Shown in pieces: positions 45,535 through 54,132 of a DNA stretch of 58,623 bases. Every line of letters starts with the position of its first letter. The stretch's first letter is position 1. Under the pieces are notes generated by a model. The model had not been told where the DNA came from, made no database searches, and saw only the letters and a list, made by a program, of their open reading frames with translations. The stretch is from Kiritimatiellia bacterium (GTDB lineage: Bacteria; Verrucomicrobiota; Kiritimatiellia; RFP12; UBA1067). The stretch is taken from NCBI GenBank assembly GCA_017403825.1, contig JAFRDO010000062.1, positions 1-58,623 on the forward strand, read 5' to 3'. The translations under genes and the position numbers were made by a program.

Positions 45535-47022
45535 CTACGACATAGGATCCGGGGTGAACTCGCCCTGCTCCGGCACCGGTTCGGACGAATGGAAGTTCTC
45601 CTCGTCCTTGTGTTCCGGCTCGCGATCGAGGAAACGCGTCCATTCGCGCACGAAGTTCATCTTCACCTCGCCAGTCTCGCCGTTGCGGTTCTTCGCGATG
45701 TCCACGTAGGCGAGCGTCTGGTCCTGCGATTCGGGGTCCTTCGGGTTTCGCGAAGGACGGCGCAGCAGGAAAACGACGTCGGCGTCCTGCTCGATAGCGC
45801 CGGAGTCGCGCAGGTCCGAGAGCTTCGGTTTCTCGTACTTGTCGCCGCGTTGCTCCGGCGCACGGGCCAGCTGGGACAGCACTATGACCGGTATCTTCAG
45901 CTCCTTGGCCATCGCCTTTATCTGCTGCGAGATCATGGAGACCTCTATCTGCCTGTTCTGCCGCGCGCCCTCGCGGCACGTGCAAAGCTGGAGGTAGTCT
46001 ATAACGACAAGCTCGATTCCGTAGCGCTTCTTCAGGCGGCGGGCGCGGGCGCGAAGGTCCATGACGTCAAGGCTCGCCGTGTCGTCCACGTAGATCGGCG
46101 CGGTCTTCAGCTCGCCCATCGCCTGCATGAGGCTGCCGGTCAGCATCTCCTTCTCGCTCTTCGGCACGAGGTTGCGGTTGAGCCGCCACATGTTGATGCG
46201 GGCGCGCCCCGCGAGCATTCTCTTGGTTAGCTGCTCGACCGGCATCTCAAGCGAGAAGATCGCCACCGGATGGCGCTTGCCGTTGTCGTACCTGACCGGC
46301 ACGTTGTTCATGTCCATGCCGAGCGCGACGCTTTCTGCGATGTTCATCGCAAGCGACGTCTTGCCCACCGACGGACGCGCCGCGATTACGATCATTTCGC
46401 CCGGCTTCAGCCCCTGAAGCGTCTCGTCGAGATACTTGTATCCGGTCGAAAGGCCCTCCATCAGCCGTCCGCCCGACTCGAACATGCGGTCTATCCGCTT
46501 GAAGCTCTCGTCGATCGCGGCGGACCACGGCATCGTCGCGCTGGCGGAGCCACCGATTTCAAGGAAGTTCTTCTCGGCGTCGCCCAGCACGACCTGCGCA
46601 TCTGGGTACTCGCCCTCGTCGAAACAGTGCGACACCACGTCCGTCGCCCGCTCGATCATCATGCGGCGCAGATGCTTGCCGCGCAGGATGCCGATGTAGT
46701 GCTCGGCGTGCGCCGTCGTCGGAACCTGGTCTATGAGCGACTGTATGTAGCCGACGCCGCCTACGGCCTCAAGCTTGTTAGTGCGCCTCAGCTCCTCGAT
46801 GAGCGCCAGGGCGTCCAGCGGCTTCGACGCCGCGCCCATCGCCATCATCGCCGTGAAAATGGCCCGGTTCGCCGGGTCGTAGAAAGTCTCCGGCACCACA
46901 CCGCGAGACCGGCATTCGTCCATCACGCGGCCGTCGCTCCTGCCCGTAGTGTCAAGAAGAATCGACCCCAAGACGGCTCGCTCTGCCTCAAGGTTGTGAG
47001 GCGGTGTCTTCAATTCGCTCAT
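45535..47022 (-). CDS. dnaB: Replicative DNA helicase
   Basis: The 495-residue hexameric helicase unwinds DNA at the fork. The N-terminal domain starts PHNLEAERAVLGSILLD. The RecA-like core has Walker A ARPSVGKTS, VVIDYLQL and SQLARAPEQR. Length is normal; the C-terminus is acidic. A TATAAT box (47035-47030) ends seven bases before ATG 47022 and there is no Shine-Dalgarno sequence. DnaA-box-like sequences lie just upstream. It is followed by rarA. Confidence 0.95.
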   Translation of the reverse strand: MSELKTPPHNLEAERAVLGSILLDTTGRSDGRVMDECRSRGVVPETFYDPANRAIFTAMMAMGAASKPLDALALIEELRRTNKLEAVGGVGYIQSLIDQVPTTAHAEHYIGILRGKHLRRMMIERATDVVSHCFDEGEYPDAQVVLGDAEKNFLEIGGSASATMPWSAAIDESFKRIDRMFESGGRLMEGLSTGYKYLDETLQGLKPGEMIVIAARPSVGKTSLAMNIAESVALGMDMNNVPVRYDNGKRHPVAIFSLEMPVEQLTKRMLAGRARINMWRLNRNLVPKSEKEMLTGSLMQAMGELKTAPIYVDDTASLDVMDLRARARRLKKRYGIELVVIDYLQLCTCREGARQNRQIEVSMISQQIKAMAKELKIPVIVLSQLARAPEQRGDKYEKPKLSDLRDSGAIEQDADVVFLLRRPSRNPKDPESQDQTLAYVDIAKNRNGETGEVKMNFVREWTRFLDREPEHKDEENFHSSEPVPEQGEFTPDPMS

Positions 47023-47029
47023 GCCGCCA

Positions 47030-47035
47030 ATTATA
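47030..47035 (-). promoter_or_regulatory. Extended -10 promoter, leaderless start of dnaB
   Basis: TGGTATAAT then seven bases TGGCGGC before the ATG; no clear -35. Confidence 0.6.
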
Positions 47036-47065
47036 CCAAAAGCGGACTGACGGCGACGCAGCGCG

Positions 47066-47106
47066 TTGTCTACACCTGTTGATGAGTTGTGAACAACTTA
47101 TCCACA
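47066..47106. promoter_or_regulatory. DnaA-box cluster upstream of dnaB
   Basis: TTATCCACA at 47098-47106 is a perfect consensus DnaA box. TGTGAACAA at 47088-47096 (opposite strand TTGTTCACA) has one mismatch and TTGTCTACA at 47066-47074 has two. They lie 44-84 bases before the dnaB start codon and could couple dnaB expression to DnaA. Confidence 0.5.
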
Positions 47107-47131
47107 CGTGCGGCAACGCACGCGAAAACCG

Positions 47132-47797
47132 TCAGCTGCGACGCATCACAAGCCTGGAAACGACGACGTGCAGGACCGCAAGCGCGACCGCCGCACCGAT
47201 GACGAGCGGCAGGTGCGCCATCGCCATGTCGCGTCCCCGGACGCAAAGCTCCAGGTACGAGATGTCGCCGGCAGCGCGTCCGAGCGCGAAGCCGACCGCC
47301 GCGAGTATCGCGGTCCACACGCCGGCGCCAAGCGCCGTAAAGAGCGTGAACGGCCCGAGCGGCATGCGCGAGATGCCGGCAGGTATCGAGATAAGCTGAC
47401 GGATCGCCGGCACCATGCGGCATACGAAGGTCGTAGCCGCGCCGTAGCGGTTGAACACCTCGCAGACCCGCGCAAGCGCTGCAGGCTTAAGGAAGAACCA
47501 CTTTCCGTGCTTTTCGAGGAACGGACGCCCCACGGCGCGCGCCAAAAAGTAATTCACGTACGCCCCGGCCAGCGATCCTGCCACGCCCAGCGCAACCGCC
47601 GCGACGACGGCCACCGCCGGAGAAGAAAAGCCTAGCTCGCCGCGCGCGGCAAGAAAACCTGCGGGAATCATCACCACTTCGCTCGGGAACGGCACAAAGC
47701 TGGACTCCACCGCCATGAACGTGAATATGAGCAGAAGCTTCCACACCGGGGCAAGCCCGGCCAGCGCGTCAAGATGCGATGCTATCGTCTCCAACAT
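47132..47797 (-). CDS. DedA family membrane protein
   Basis: The 221-residue protein has about five membrane segments and DedA/SNARE-associated features, with AVESSFVPFPSEVVMIPAGF near the N-terminus and the motif RMVPAIRQLISIPAG. DedA proteins act in lipid flipping and membrane homeostasis. It starts seven bases after the stop of the tandem AAA+ gene, with GGAGGA upstream, and is probably co-expressed with it. Confidence 0.9.
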   Translation of the reverse strand: MLETIASHLDALAGLAPVWKLLLIFTFMAVESSFVPFPSEVVMIPAGFLAARGELGFSSPAVAVVAAVALGVAGSLAGAYVNYFLARAVGRPFLEKHGKWFFLKPAALARVCEVFNRYGAATTFVCRMVPAIRQLISIPAGISRMPLGPFTLFTALGAGVWTAILAAVGFALGRAAGDISYLELCVRGRDMAMAHLPLVIGAAVALAVLHVVVSRLVMRRS

Positions 47798-47803
47798 GGC
47801 TTG

Positions 47804-49672
47804 TCAGTCCTCCTTTGAGGCGTCAGGATCCTTGAGCGATATGCCGACGTCGCGCATCGTGAGCGTCGTAAGCTGCTCGGCCGTCGGATCCTTCATTTCC
47901 GAGACGCGCAGCGACTGGCGTTCGATCGCCTTCTCGAAGCGGTTGCGCACCTCGCGCCCGTTTCCGAAGTGGCGGTCGCGTTCCTTTGTGGTGACACGGA
48001 ACCATGCGTCCAGCCACTTCTCCACGTCTTCCGACAGGACGTACCGGTTCTTCTTAGCCATACGCCGGAACATCTCGGACAGCTCAGCGGCCGAATAGTC
48101 GGGGAACGCCACCGTGCGGTTGAAGCGGCTCTTGAGGCCTGGGTTCGTTTCCATGAAGCGCTCCATGTCGCCAGTGTAGCCGGCCAGCACAACCACAAGG
48201 CGGTCGCGGTCGTCCTCCATGCGCTTCAGGAGCGTAGCGATGGCTTCGCCGCCATAGCCCCTGCCGCCCTCATCGACAAGCGAATAAGCCTCGTCTATGA
48301 AGAGCAGCCCGTCTAGCGCCTCGTCGATCTTCCTGTTCGTCTTGGCCGCAGTCTGGCCGACGTACTCAGCCACGAGGCCGGAGCGGTCCGTCTCCACCAG
48401 ATGGCCTTTCTTCAAAATGCCTAGCGCACGGAATATCTTCGCCATGATCCTCGCTACGGTCGTCTTGCCAGTGCCCGGGTTGCCGGTGAACACGAAATGG
48501 TAGGACATCTTCGCGACGTCAAGCCCCTTCGCCTCCCGCTCCTTGGCCGTCTTGCACCACGCCACGAGACGCTTCACCTCCGCCTTGACCGGAGCCATTC
48601 CCACGAGAGCGTCAAGCTCGGCAAGCGCCTCCTCCACCGTCGGCGGACGTTCCTCCGGAGGCGGCGCCAGGTCAACGTCCGCCGCCGTCAGCATGGTCAA
48701 GTCCTCCGGCGACGGGTTCTTGACGGAGGCAAGGCGCACGGCCTGACGCTCCACGGACTTCTCGAAAAGGTTGCGCACGAACCGTCCGTTCCCAAACTGC
48801 TTGTCGTGCTTCCGCGTCAGCACCTCCAGCGCAGGCACCAGGTTGGTGGCGATGTCAGGAGCGAGCTCGTACTGGTTCTTCTTCGCCGTGCGCCGAAACA
48901 TCTCGGCCAGTTCGGAGGCCGAATAGTCGGGAAATTCGATGTAGCGGTTGAACCGGCTCTTGAGTCCGGGATTGGCGTCAATGAACTTCTTCATCTCGTC
49001 GGTATAGCCAGCGACAACTACGATAAGCCTGTCTCGGTCGTCCTCCATGCGCTTCAGGAGCGTGGCGATGGCTTCGCCGCCGTAGCCCTTGCCGCCGTCC
49101 TCGGCAAGCGTGTACGCCTCGTCGATGAAAAGGACGCCTCCGAGGGCCTTGTCTATAACCTCGCCGGTCTGCTTGGCAGTCTGGCCGACATAGCCGGCCA
49201 CGAGTCCAGACCGGTCGGTCTCCACGAGATGGCCCTTCTCCAGCACTCCGAGCGAGCGGAATATCTTCGACATGATTCTCGCCACGGTCGTCTTGCCGGT
49301 GCCGGGATTGCCTGTGAAGACCATGTGGTAGGACATCGGCGGCACCTTAAGGCCGGCCTTGCGGCGGTCCTCGGCGACCTTCACGAAGCTGGCTAGCTTC
49401 TTGACCTCGGCCTTGACTGAATCAAGCCCGACAAGGGCGTCCAGCTCGGCAAGCGCCTCCTCGAAGGAAACGGGCTTCTCGGAGACGGTCGTCACCGAGC
49501 CCGACACCTGGCGCTCGCCCTCCTTCTCCGTATTCTTTTCGCCATTGACGGCATTTAGAACGAGTCCCGCAATGACCATGGCCACCACCGACACGCCGAC
49601 AACGGTGAACCCCTTCATCAGGCAGCCCCCGCACCCGCTCAGCTTGTCCAGCATCGTTTCCTTGCCAGCCAT
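47804..49672 (-). CDS. Membrane-anchored tandem AAA+ ATPase (CbxX/SpoVK-like)
   Basis: The 622-residue protein has one N-terminal membrane helix (VVGVSVVAMVIAGLVLNAV) and two complete AAA+ modules (about 70-330 and 350-610). Each has Walker A GNPGTGKTT, Walker B VLFIDEA or LLFIDEA, the pore-like segment GYVGQTA or EYVGQTA, and LKSRFNR. The modules are closely alike and appear to be a recent duplication. CbbX, SpoVK and EccA are relatives; those remodel protein complexes. GGGGAGG before ATG 49672 and TATCAT at 49701-49696 are the initiation signals. The client is unknown. Confidence 0.85.
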   Translation of the reverse strand: MAGKETMLDKLSGCGGCLMKGFTVVGVSVVAMVIAGLVLNAVNGEKNTEKEGERQVSGSVTTVSEKPVSFEEALAELDALVGLDSVKAEVKKLASFVKVAEDRRKAGLKVPPMSYHMVFTGNPGTGKTTVARIMSKIFRSLGVLEKGHLVETDRSGLVAGYVGQTAKQTGEVIDKALGGVLFIDEAYTLAEDGGKGYGGEAIATLLKRMEDDRDRLIVVVAGYTDEMKKFIDANPGLKSRFNRYIEFPDYSASELAEMFRRTAKKNQYELAPDIATNLVPALEVLTRKHDKQFGNGRFVRNLFEKSVERQAVRLASVKNPSPEDLTMLTAADVDLAPPPEERPPTVEEALAELDALVGMAPVKAEVKRLVAWCKTAKEREAKGLDVAKMSYHFVFTGNPGTGKTTVARIMAKIFRALGILKKGHLVETDRSGLVAEYVGQTAAKTNRKIDEALDGLLFIDEAYSLVDEGGRGYGGEAIATLLKRMEDDRDRLVVVLAGYTGDMERFMETNPGLKSRFNRTVAFPDYSAAELSEMFRRMAKKNRYVLSEDVEKWLDAWFRVTTKERDRHFGNGREVRNRFEKAIERQSLRVSEMKDPTAEQLTTLTMRDVGISLKDPDASKED

Positions 49673-49695
49673 TCAACCTCCCCTGTTTTTTCTGA

Positions 49696-49701
49696 ATGAT
49701 A
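49696..49701 (-). promoter_or_regulatory. Extended -10 box of the tandem AAA+ gene
   Basis: TGGTATCAT on the minus strand, 23 bases before ATG 49672, with a ribosome site in between. Confidence 0.45.
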
Positions 49702-49734
49702 CCATAAATCAGGCGGTTGGGCAATTGCAGCGGG

Positions 49735-50649
49735 TCAGCAGATCTGGTAACTCCTGAACGCCTCCCGTCCGACCCCTCCGCGTGACCAGGCGCGGACTAT
49801 GCCGCGAGCCAGCTCCAGGTCAGCCTCAGACTTCACGACCGGCACGAGCGCCGTCGGCCCGGGTATGTCCGAAAAGGCGATTACCGTTCCGCTTTCGCCG
49901 CGTAGCACGGCGTTCTCGGCGCAGTCTCGTCCGAGAATCACCGACGACCCGCCAGGCAGGCGGAATCGGCGCCCGACTACAAGAAGCTCGACGAGCCGCC
50001 GGTTTGCGAGGCCCTCATGGTCCTTGAGGTCCTTCAGTTTCCGGCAAAACCCCTCTTCCGTCAGCTTGCAGCCGCCTGCAGGCGACGGATAGTCGACAAT
50101 GCCGAACTCGGCCGCAAGCGCAATCTGCCGGTCGCGGGCGCGGCCCGAGATGTCCAGCAGCTTCGACCGGTCCAGCCTGCCCTCAAGTTCAGGAACAGTC
50201 GGCTCCAGCAGCTTCGCGGAAAGCGGACGCACCAGTCGGCCCTTAAGCCCCGACGTCTTCTCAACGACGCCCAGGTTCTGGCGGTTCTGCGACATCGGCC
50301 TCTGCCCCTGCACTTCGCCAGTCGCCACAAAATCGAAGCCTCGCTCGGTCATCATCTCGCCGGCGCGGCGAATCATGGCCGCATGGCAGTCGATGCAGGG
50401 GTTCATCGCGCCGCCGAAGCCATGCGGAGGGTTCTCTACGAGTGCGATTTCATCGTCCGTGAAGTCCACCACGTGCAGCACGATGCCGAGGGCTTCGGCG
50501 GCCTTCTTCGCCGCCACACAGCCGAAGAACGGCGTCTCGAACGTGACGCCTTCCACATATGCGCCCGCACGCTCCAGCACCCGGACAGCGAGCTGGCTGT
50601 CGAGTCCTCCGCTCAGGAGGCTCAGTCCCCGGCAGGTCGGCGGCTGCAT
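49735..50649 (-). CDS. PP-loop ATPase, probable tRNA-modifying (MnmA/ThiI-like) protein
   Basis: The 304-residue protein has the PP-loop SGGLDSQLA near the N-terminus and a Cys pair, CIDCHAAMI, about residue 90. A second conserved part is YPSPAGGCKLTEEGFCRKLKD, as in the thiouridylase-like family related to MnmA and ThiI. The C-terminal 100 residues resemble the RNA-binding NFACT-R-like domain. A role in tRNA sulfuration is likely but unproven. ATG 50649 is chosen over a TTG two codons upstream because GGGAG lies nine bases before it. Confidence 0.75.
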   Translation of the reverse strand: MQPPTCRGLSLLSGGLDSQLAVRVLERAGAYVEGVTFETPFFGCVAAKKAAEALGIVLHVVDFTDDEIALVENPPHGFGGAMNPCIDCHAAMIRRAGEMMTERGFDFVATGEVQGQRPMSQNRQNLGVVEKTSGLKGRLVRPLSAKLLEPTVPELEGRLDRSKLLDISGRARDRQIALAAEFGIVDYPSPAGGCKLTEEGFCRKLKDLKDHEGLANRRLVELLVVGRRFRLPGGSSVILGRDCAENAVLRGESGTVIAFSDIPGPTALVPVVKSEADLELARGIVRAWSRGGVGREAFRSYQIC

Positions 50650-50668
50650 TCGCAAATCTCCCTTCGGC

Positions 50669-51619
50669 TCAGAACACCCGCTTGCGCGAAAGGAATATGA
50701 AGAGCGCGCCGATCGCGGCGGCCAGGAAGCCGGACAGCCCCATCACGATGGCAAAGGCGTTCTGATGGCCCTGGAAAGGCAAGCCGATGTTCATGCCGTA
50801 GACGGACGCGATGAGCGTCGGCACTGCGAGAAGAATCGTCGCCGCGGTCAGGTACTTCATCACGTTGTTGAGGTTGTTGTTGATGAGCGAGGCGAACGTG
50901 TCGAGCGTGCCGTTCAAGATGTTCGCGTGAATGGTGGCCGTCTCAAGCGCCTGCTGATATTCGACTAGCGCGTCGTCGAGGAAGTCGCGGTCGTCCTCGG
51001 AAAGCGTCAGCTGCCGGGCGGTGTTCGCACGGGCAAGCGCAATCGTGTCGGCCTTCAGGCTCGTGGTGAAGTATACGAGCGTCTTCTCGATCTGAAAGAG
51101 CTTGAGTATGACCTCGTTCGAGATGGACTTGTGCAGCTCGTCCTCGAGCGCCGTCGTGCGCGAGTGTATGTCGTTTATGTAGCGCAGGAAGAGCACCCCC
51201 GCATGCCACAGCAGGCGGAATGCGAAGCGGTACTTGTCGCTTGGCGGGCAGACGCGGCGGATCTGGTCGAGGAACGCGGTGGTCACCTGCGTCCGCGCGC
51301 TGCATACAGTAATCACCGTCTGGCTGAGGAAGATGATTCCGAGAGGGACCGTACGGTAAGGAACGGCATCGTCGTCCTCTTCCTGCGGCATCTGCATCGG
51401 CACGTGGACGATGAGGAGGTTCGAGTCGTCCTCCCAGTCGAAACGCGGACGTTCTCCTGCGTCGAGCGGGTCGGTAAGGAAGTCTCGCGGGACGCCGGAA
51501 TACGAAAGGACGGCCTCAAGCTCGGTCGTCGACGGCTCGACGAGGTTTATCCAGCAGGAGGGGGCGAACTCGGACGTCTCCCTCAGGCCGCCGTTTTCCC
51601 ACCTGTATATGGTCATCAT
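50669..51619 (-). CDS. corA: CorA-family magnesium/divalent metal transporter
   Basis: The 316-residue protein has a long cytoplasmic helical domain and two C-terminal membrane helices, with the signature YGMNIGLPFQG between them (GMN selectivity motif). It transports magnesium or another divalent cation. It lies 23 bases after pheS and just before the PP-loop gene. The start is one of two adjacent ATGs (51619 or 51616). Confidence 0.92.
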   Translation of the reverse strand: MMTIYRWENGGLRETSEFAPSCWINLVEPSTTELEAVLSYSGVPRDFLTDPLDAGERPRFDWEDDSNLLIVHVPMQMPQEEDDDAVPYRTVPLGIIFLSQTVITVCSARTQVTTAFLDQIRRVCPPSDKYRFAFRLLWHAGVLFLRYINDIHSRTTALEDELHKSISNEVILKLFQIEKTLVYFTTSLKADTIALARANTARQLTLSEDDRDFLDDALVEYQQALETATIHANILNGTLDTFASLINNNLNNVMKYLTAATILLAVPTLIASVYGMNIGLPFQGHQNAFAIVMGLSGFLAAAIGALFIFLSRKRVF

Positions 51620-51642
51620 GGCGCACCGCCCGTCCTTTGCCC

Positions 51643-52662
51643 TCAGCCAAGCTGGTTGAGGAACCGCACGTCGTTCTCGTAGAGCCAGCGTATGTCGGGT
51701 ATGCCGTACTTGATCATCGCTATGCGCTCCACGCCAAAGCCAAAGGCGTAACCCGACACCTTCTCAGGGTCGTAGCCTACGTGCTTGAACACCCGCGGAT
51801 CGACCATGCCGGCGCCGGCGACCTCGATCCAGCCCGACTGCTTGCATACGCTGCAACCCTTCCCCTTGCAGACATGGCACGTGAAGTCCACCTCGACCGA
51901 CGGCTCGGTGAACGGGAAGAAGTGCGGACGGAACCTCACGGTCACGCCGTCGCCCATCATGGCCTTCGCGAAATAGGCGAGCACGCTCTTCAGGTCCGCG
52001 AGCGAAACCGGCTTCTGCGGCAGGCGGTCGACGTAGAGGCCCTCTATCTGGTGGAAGTTGGCGGAGTGCGTGGCGTCGGTTGTGTCGCGGCGGAACGTGC
52101 GCCCGGGGCATATCACGCGCACGGGCGGCTTGTTCGCCATCATCGTGCGAATCTGCACGGGCGACGTCTGCGTGCGCAGCAGGCAGTCCTCGCCGAACCA
52201 GAAAGTGTCCGTCCTGTCCTGCGAAGGATGATGCGGAGGCGTGTTGAGCGCGGTGAAGTTGTTGAAGCGCGTCTCAAGCTCCGGACCGTCGGCGACCGTG
52301 AAGCCCAGGCGGGCGAATATCGCGGCGGTCTCCTCGATGACGCGCGAGAGCGGATGCCTCACGCCAAGGCCGAACCAGCGGCCCGGAAGCGTAAGGTCGG
52401 CATCGACCGCCTTCTCGCCCGCCGCTCCACCGCCCTTAGCGGCAAGCGCGGCCTCGACCTCGGCGCGCCATGCCTGGACCGCCTTGCCGAACGCGGGACG
52501 CTCCTCCTTCGGGACGTCCTTCATTCCCTTTATGAGCGCGGGGATAGACCCGTTCCTTCCGACGTATGCGACGCGAAGCGCCTCCACCGCCGCCGCGTCA
52601 GCCGCAGCAGCGATAGCCTCAAGGCTTTCCGCCTTCTTCTGCTCGAGTTCTGCCAAAGTCAT
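51643..52662 (-). CDS. pheS: Phenylalanyl-tRNA synthetase alpha subunit
   Basis: The 339-residue class II synthetase subunit shows the N-terminal coiled coil and motif 2 (FRRDTTDATHSANFHQIEGL). The motif 3 region has GFGVERIAMIKYGIPDIRWLY and the Cys-containing CHVCKGKGCSVCKQSGW. Length is normal for PheS. AGGGG is about nine bases before the ATG and TATAAT at 52695-52690 is the promoter. No pheT is in the window, so the two subunit genes are separated here. Confidence 0.95.
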   Translation of the reverse strand: MTLAELEQKKAESLEAIAAAADAAAVEALRVAYVGRNGSIPALIKGMKDVPKEERPAFGKAVQAWRAEVEAALAAKGGGAAGEKAVDADLTLPGRWFGLGVRHPLSRVIEETAAIFARLGFTVADGPELETRFNNFTALNTPPHHPSQDRTDTFWFGEDCLLRTQTSPVQIRTMMANKPPVRVICPGRTFRRDTTDATHSANFHQIEGLYVDRLPQKPVSLADLKSVLAYFAKAMMGDGVTVRFRPHFFPFTEPSVEVDFTCHVCKGKGCSVCKQSGWIEVAGAGMVDPRVFKHVGYDPEKVSGYAFGFGVERIAMIKYGIPDIRWLYENDVRFLNQLG

Positions 52663-52689
52663 AGTCTCTGCCCCTCGTTGGTTCGGGAA

Positions 52690-52695
52690 ATTATA
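52690..52695 (-). promoter_or_regulatory. Extended -10 promoter of pheS
   Basis: TGGTATAAT on the minus strand gives a leader of about 20-25 nt with a ribosome site. Confidence 0.5.
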
Positions 52696-52747
52696 CCATA
52701 AATCGCGCTCGGCTGCCGCGTCAACCCCGCAACGGACACGTCATGGA

Positions 52748-53458
52748 TCAGGCCATCAACCGCCTGATTTCCTCTGACGTCAGGTCGCGCCACTCGCCGG
52801 GCCGCAGTTCGGGCGGGAGCTCAAACGCGCCGACGGCGACGCGCTTAAGCGTCAGCACCACGAGATGGGCCGCCGAGCACATCTTGCGGATCTGCCGCTT
52901 GCGCCCCTCGGAAAGCACGAACCTAAGCAAACGCGTGTTGTCGCCGTAGTCGCGAAGTACGTCCACCGGCACCGGACGTATCGTGTAGCCGTCGTCCAGC
53001 GTGAGCGGCGAGCGCAGCACCGCCAGCTTCTCGTCGCTCCACCGACCCGCCACCTTGACGTGATACGTCTTGCGGTGGGCGAAGCGCGGATGCGTCAGCT
53101 CGTTTACGAGCGCACCGTCGTTCGACAGCAGCAGAAGCCCCTCGCTGTCGCGGTCAAGACGCCCGACGGGCACAAGGCGCTCGAACGTCTTCACAAGCTC
53201 GGCGACAGTCTGCCCGCCGAACGGGTCGCTCATCGTCGACAGCACGCCAACCGGCTTGTAAAGGACTACTGTACGCTTCCGCGCCTCCGCGACAACCCGG
53301 CGGCCATGCACGCGCACTACGGCGGTCGGCCCAAAGCGGGCGCCAGGCTCGCGCACGACCAGCCCGTCGACAGTCACCGCACCGCTCTCGATCAGCTCCG
53401 CCGCGCCGCGGCGGGACGCCACCCCTGCGTGCGCCAGCAGGTTCTGCAGCCGCTCCAT
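52748..53458 (-). CDS. RluB/RsuA-type pseudouridine synthase
   Basis: The 236-residue enzyme has an N-terminal S4 RNA-binding domain (RLQNLLAHAGVASRRGAAE) and a RsuA-like catalytic domain with VGRLDRDSEGLLLLSNDG, whose aspartate is the nucleophile, and LSEGRKRQIRKM. It would make pseudouridine in rRNA. The start at 53458 overlaps the stop of the ThyX gene (TGATG); the frame is open further upstream but only as a shadow of ThyX. Confidence 0.9.
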   Translation of the reverse strand: MERLQNLLAHAGVASRRGAAELIESGAVTVDGLVVREPGARFGPTAVVRVHGRRVVAEARKRTVVLYKPVGVLSTMSDPFGGQTVAELVKTFERLVPVGRLDRDSEGLLLLSNDGALVNELTHPRFAHRKTYHVKVAGRWSDEKLAVLRSPLTLDDGYTIRPVPVDVLRDYGDNTRLLRFVLSEGRKRQIRKMCSAAHLVVLTLKRVAVGAFELPPELRPGEWRDLTSEEIRRLMA

Positions 53459-54015
53459 CACGTCGCCGCGCGATACTTTGCCACAAGCTCCTTGTAAGCC
53501 GGAGAGTCGACGAATCCGCACGGACGGAATTCGGGACAGAAGCCGCGGTAGACGCACTCCGGCACGCAGCACGCCGCCACCTCCGGCTCGACCTTGGCGA
53601 TCTCGTCCACAACGAGCCGCCATGCCGCGCGCGTCTCGGGACTCGCCTGACCGCACAACCGGCGGCGGCTGATGAACATCACCGCCTGCGCGTTCGCGAA
53701 GCACTCGTGCACGACAGGGGCGTCCTGCCGCGCGCCAGTGCGGTCCTCGCCCGTGCGGTCGGTGCGCTGCGTCGACACGAAATGCTCGATGCCGAACTTG
53801 TGGCGGACGAAGTGAACGCTCACCCAGTAGGGCAGGTCCTGCCACTTCCAGTTGAAGCAAAGCTTGCGTATAGGCGAATGCTCCGCAAGGAGAATGCGCT
53901 TTTTCCAGCGGGAGGACGGCTCCTTGGTGCCCTCGTCCTGCCGAATCGTCGTGCGCGCGGCGTCCGCCACCTCGCGCCACGTCCCCTTCACCTTCAAGAA
54001 TCTTATCGTCGCCAT
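53458..54015 (-). CDS. Divergent flavin-dependent thymidylate synthase (ThyX-like)
   Basis: The 185-residue protein has the ThyX layout, with WVSVHFVRHKFGIEHFVSTQ in place of the usual RHRxxS...SxR signature. A C-terminal helix (FISRRRLCGQASPETRAAWR) recalls the family's R-x-x-x-x-A-Q-x-E-x-R segment. RHK replaces RHR and three Cys lie near CCVPECVYRGFCPE. It would methylate dUMP using FAD and folate if active. TATAAT at 54027-54022 ends six bases before ATG 54015. A phage-like or metabolically repurposed ThyX is the main alternative. Confidence 0.65.
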   Translation of the reverse strand: MATIRFLKVKGTWREVADAARTTIRQDEGTKEPSSRWKKRILLAEHSPIRKLCFNWKWQDLPYWVSVHFVRHKFGIEHFVSTQRTDRTGEDRTGARQDAPVVHECFANAQAVMFISRRRLCGQASPETRAAWRLVVDEIAKVEPEVAACCVPECVYRGFCPEFRPCGFVDSPAYKELVAKYRAAT

Positions 54016-54021
54016 GCCCGT

Positions 54022-54027
54022 ATTATA
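54022..54027 (-). promoter_or_regulatory. Extended -10 promoter, leaderless start of the ThyX-like gene
   Basis: TGATATAAT ends six bases before the ATG. No Shine-Dalgarno sequence. Confidence 0.5.
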
Positions 54028-54070
54028 TCACGTATGCAGTTGCCATTGGTAGTGGGAATTTTGCTGCCAA

Positions 54071-54087
54071 AGTGCGGTTACCGCACT
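54071..54087. repeat. Short hairpin AGTGCGG-TTA-CCGCACT
   Basis: A 7-bp perfect stem with a three-base loop in the gap between the gene remnant and ThyX. It has no U-tract; it may end transcription weakly or be chance. Confidence 0.4.
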
Positions 54088-54132
54088 GTGACTTTCATCT
54101 TCAACCCCATTCTTTCCACCGTTCTAACTGCA

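Noticed and set aside
47066..47106. Replication origin oriC
   Set aside because: Only one perfect and two imperfect DnaA boxes, no AT-rich unwinding region next to them and no dnaA or dnaN in view; a regulatory site is the simpler reading.
54071..54087. Rho-independent terminator
   Set aside because: The stem is only 7 bp and no T-run follows on either strand.
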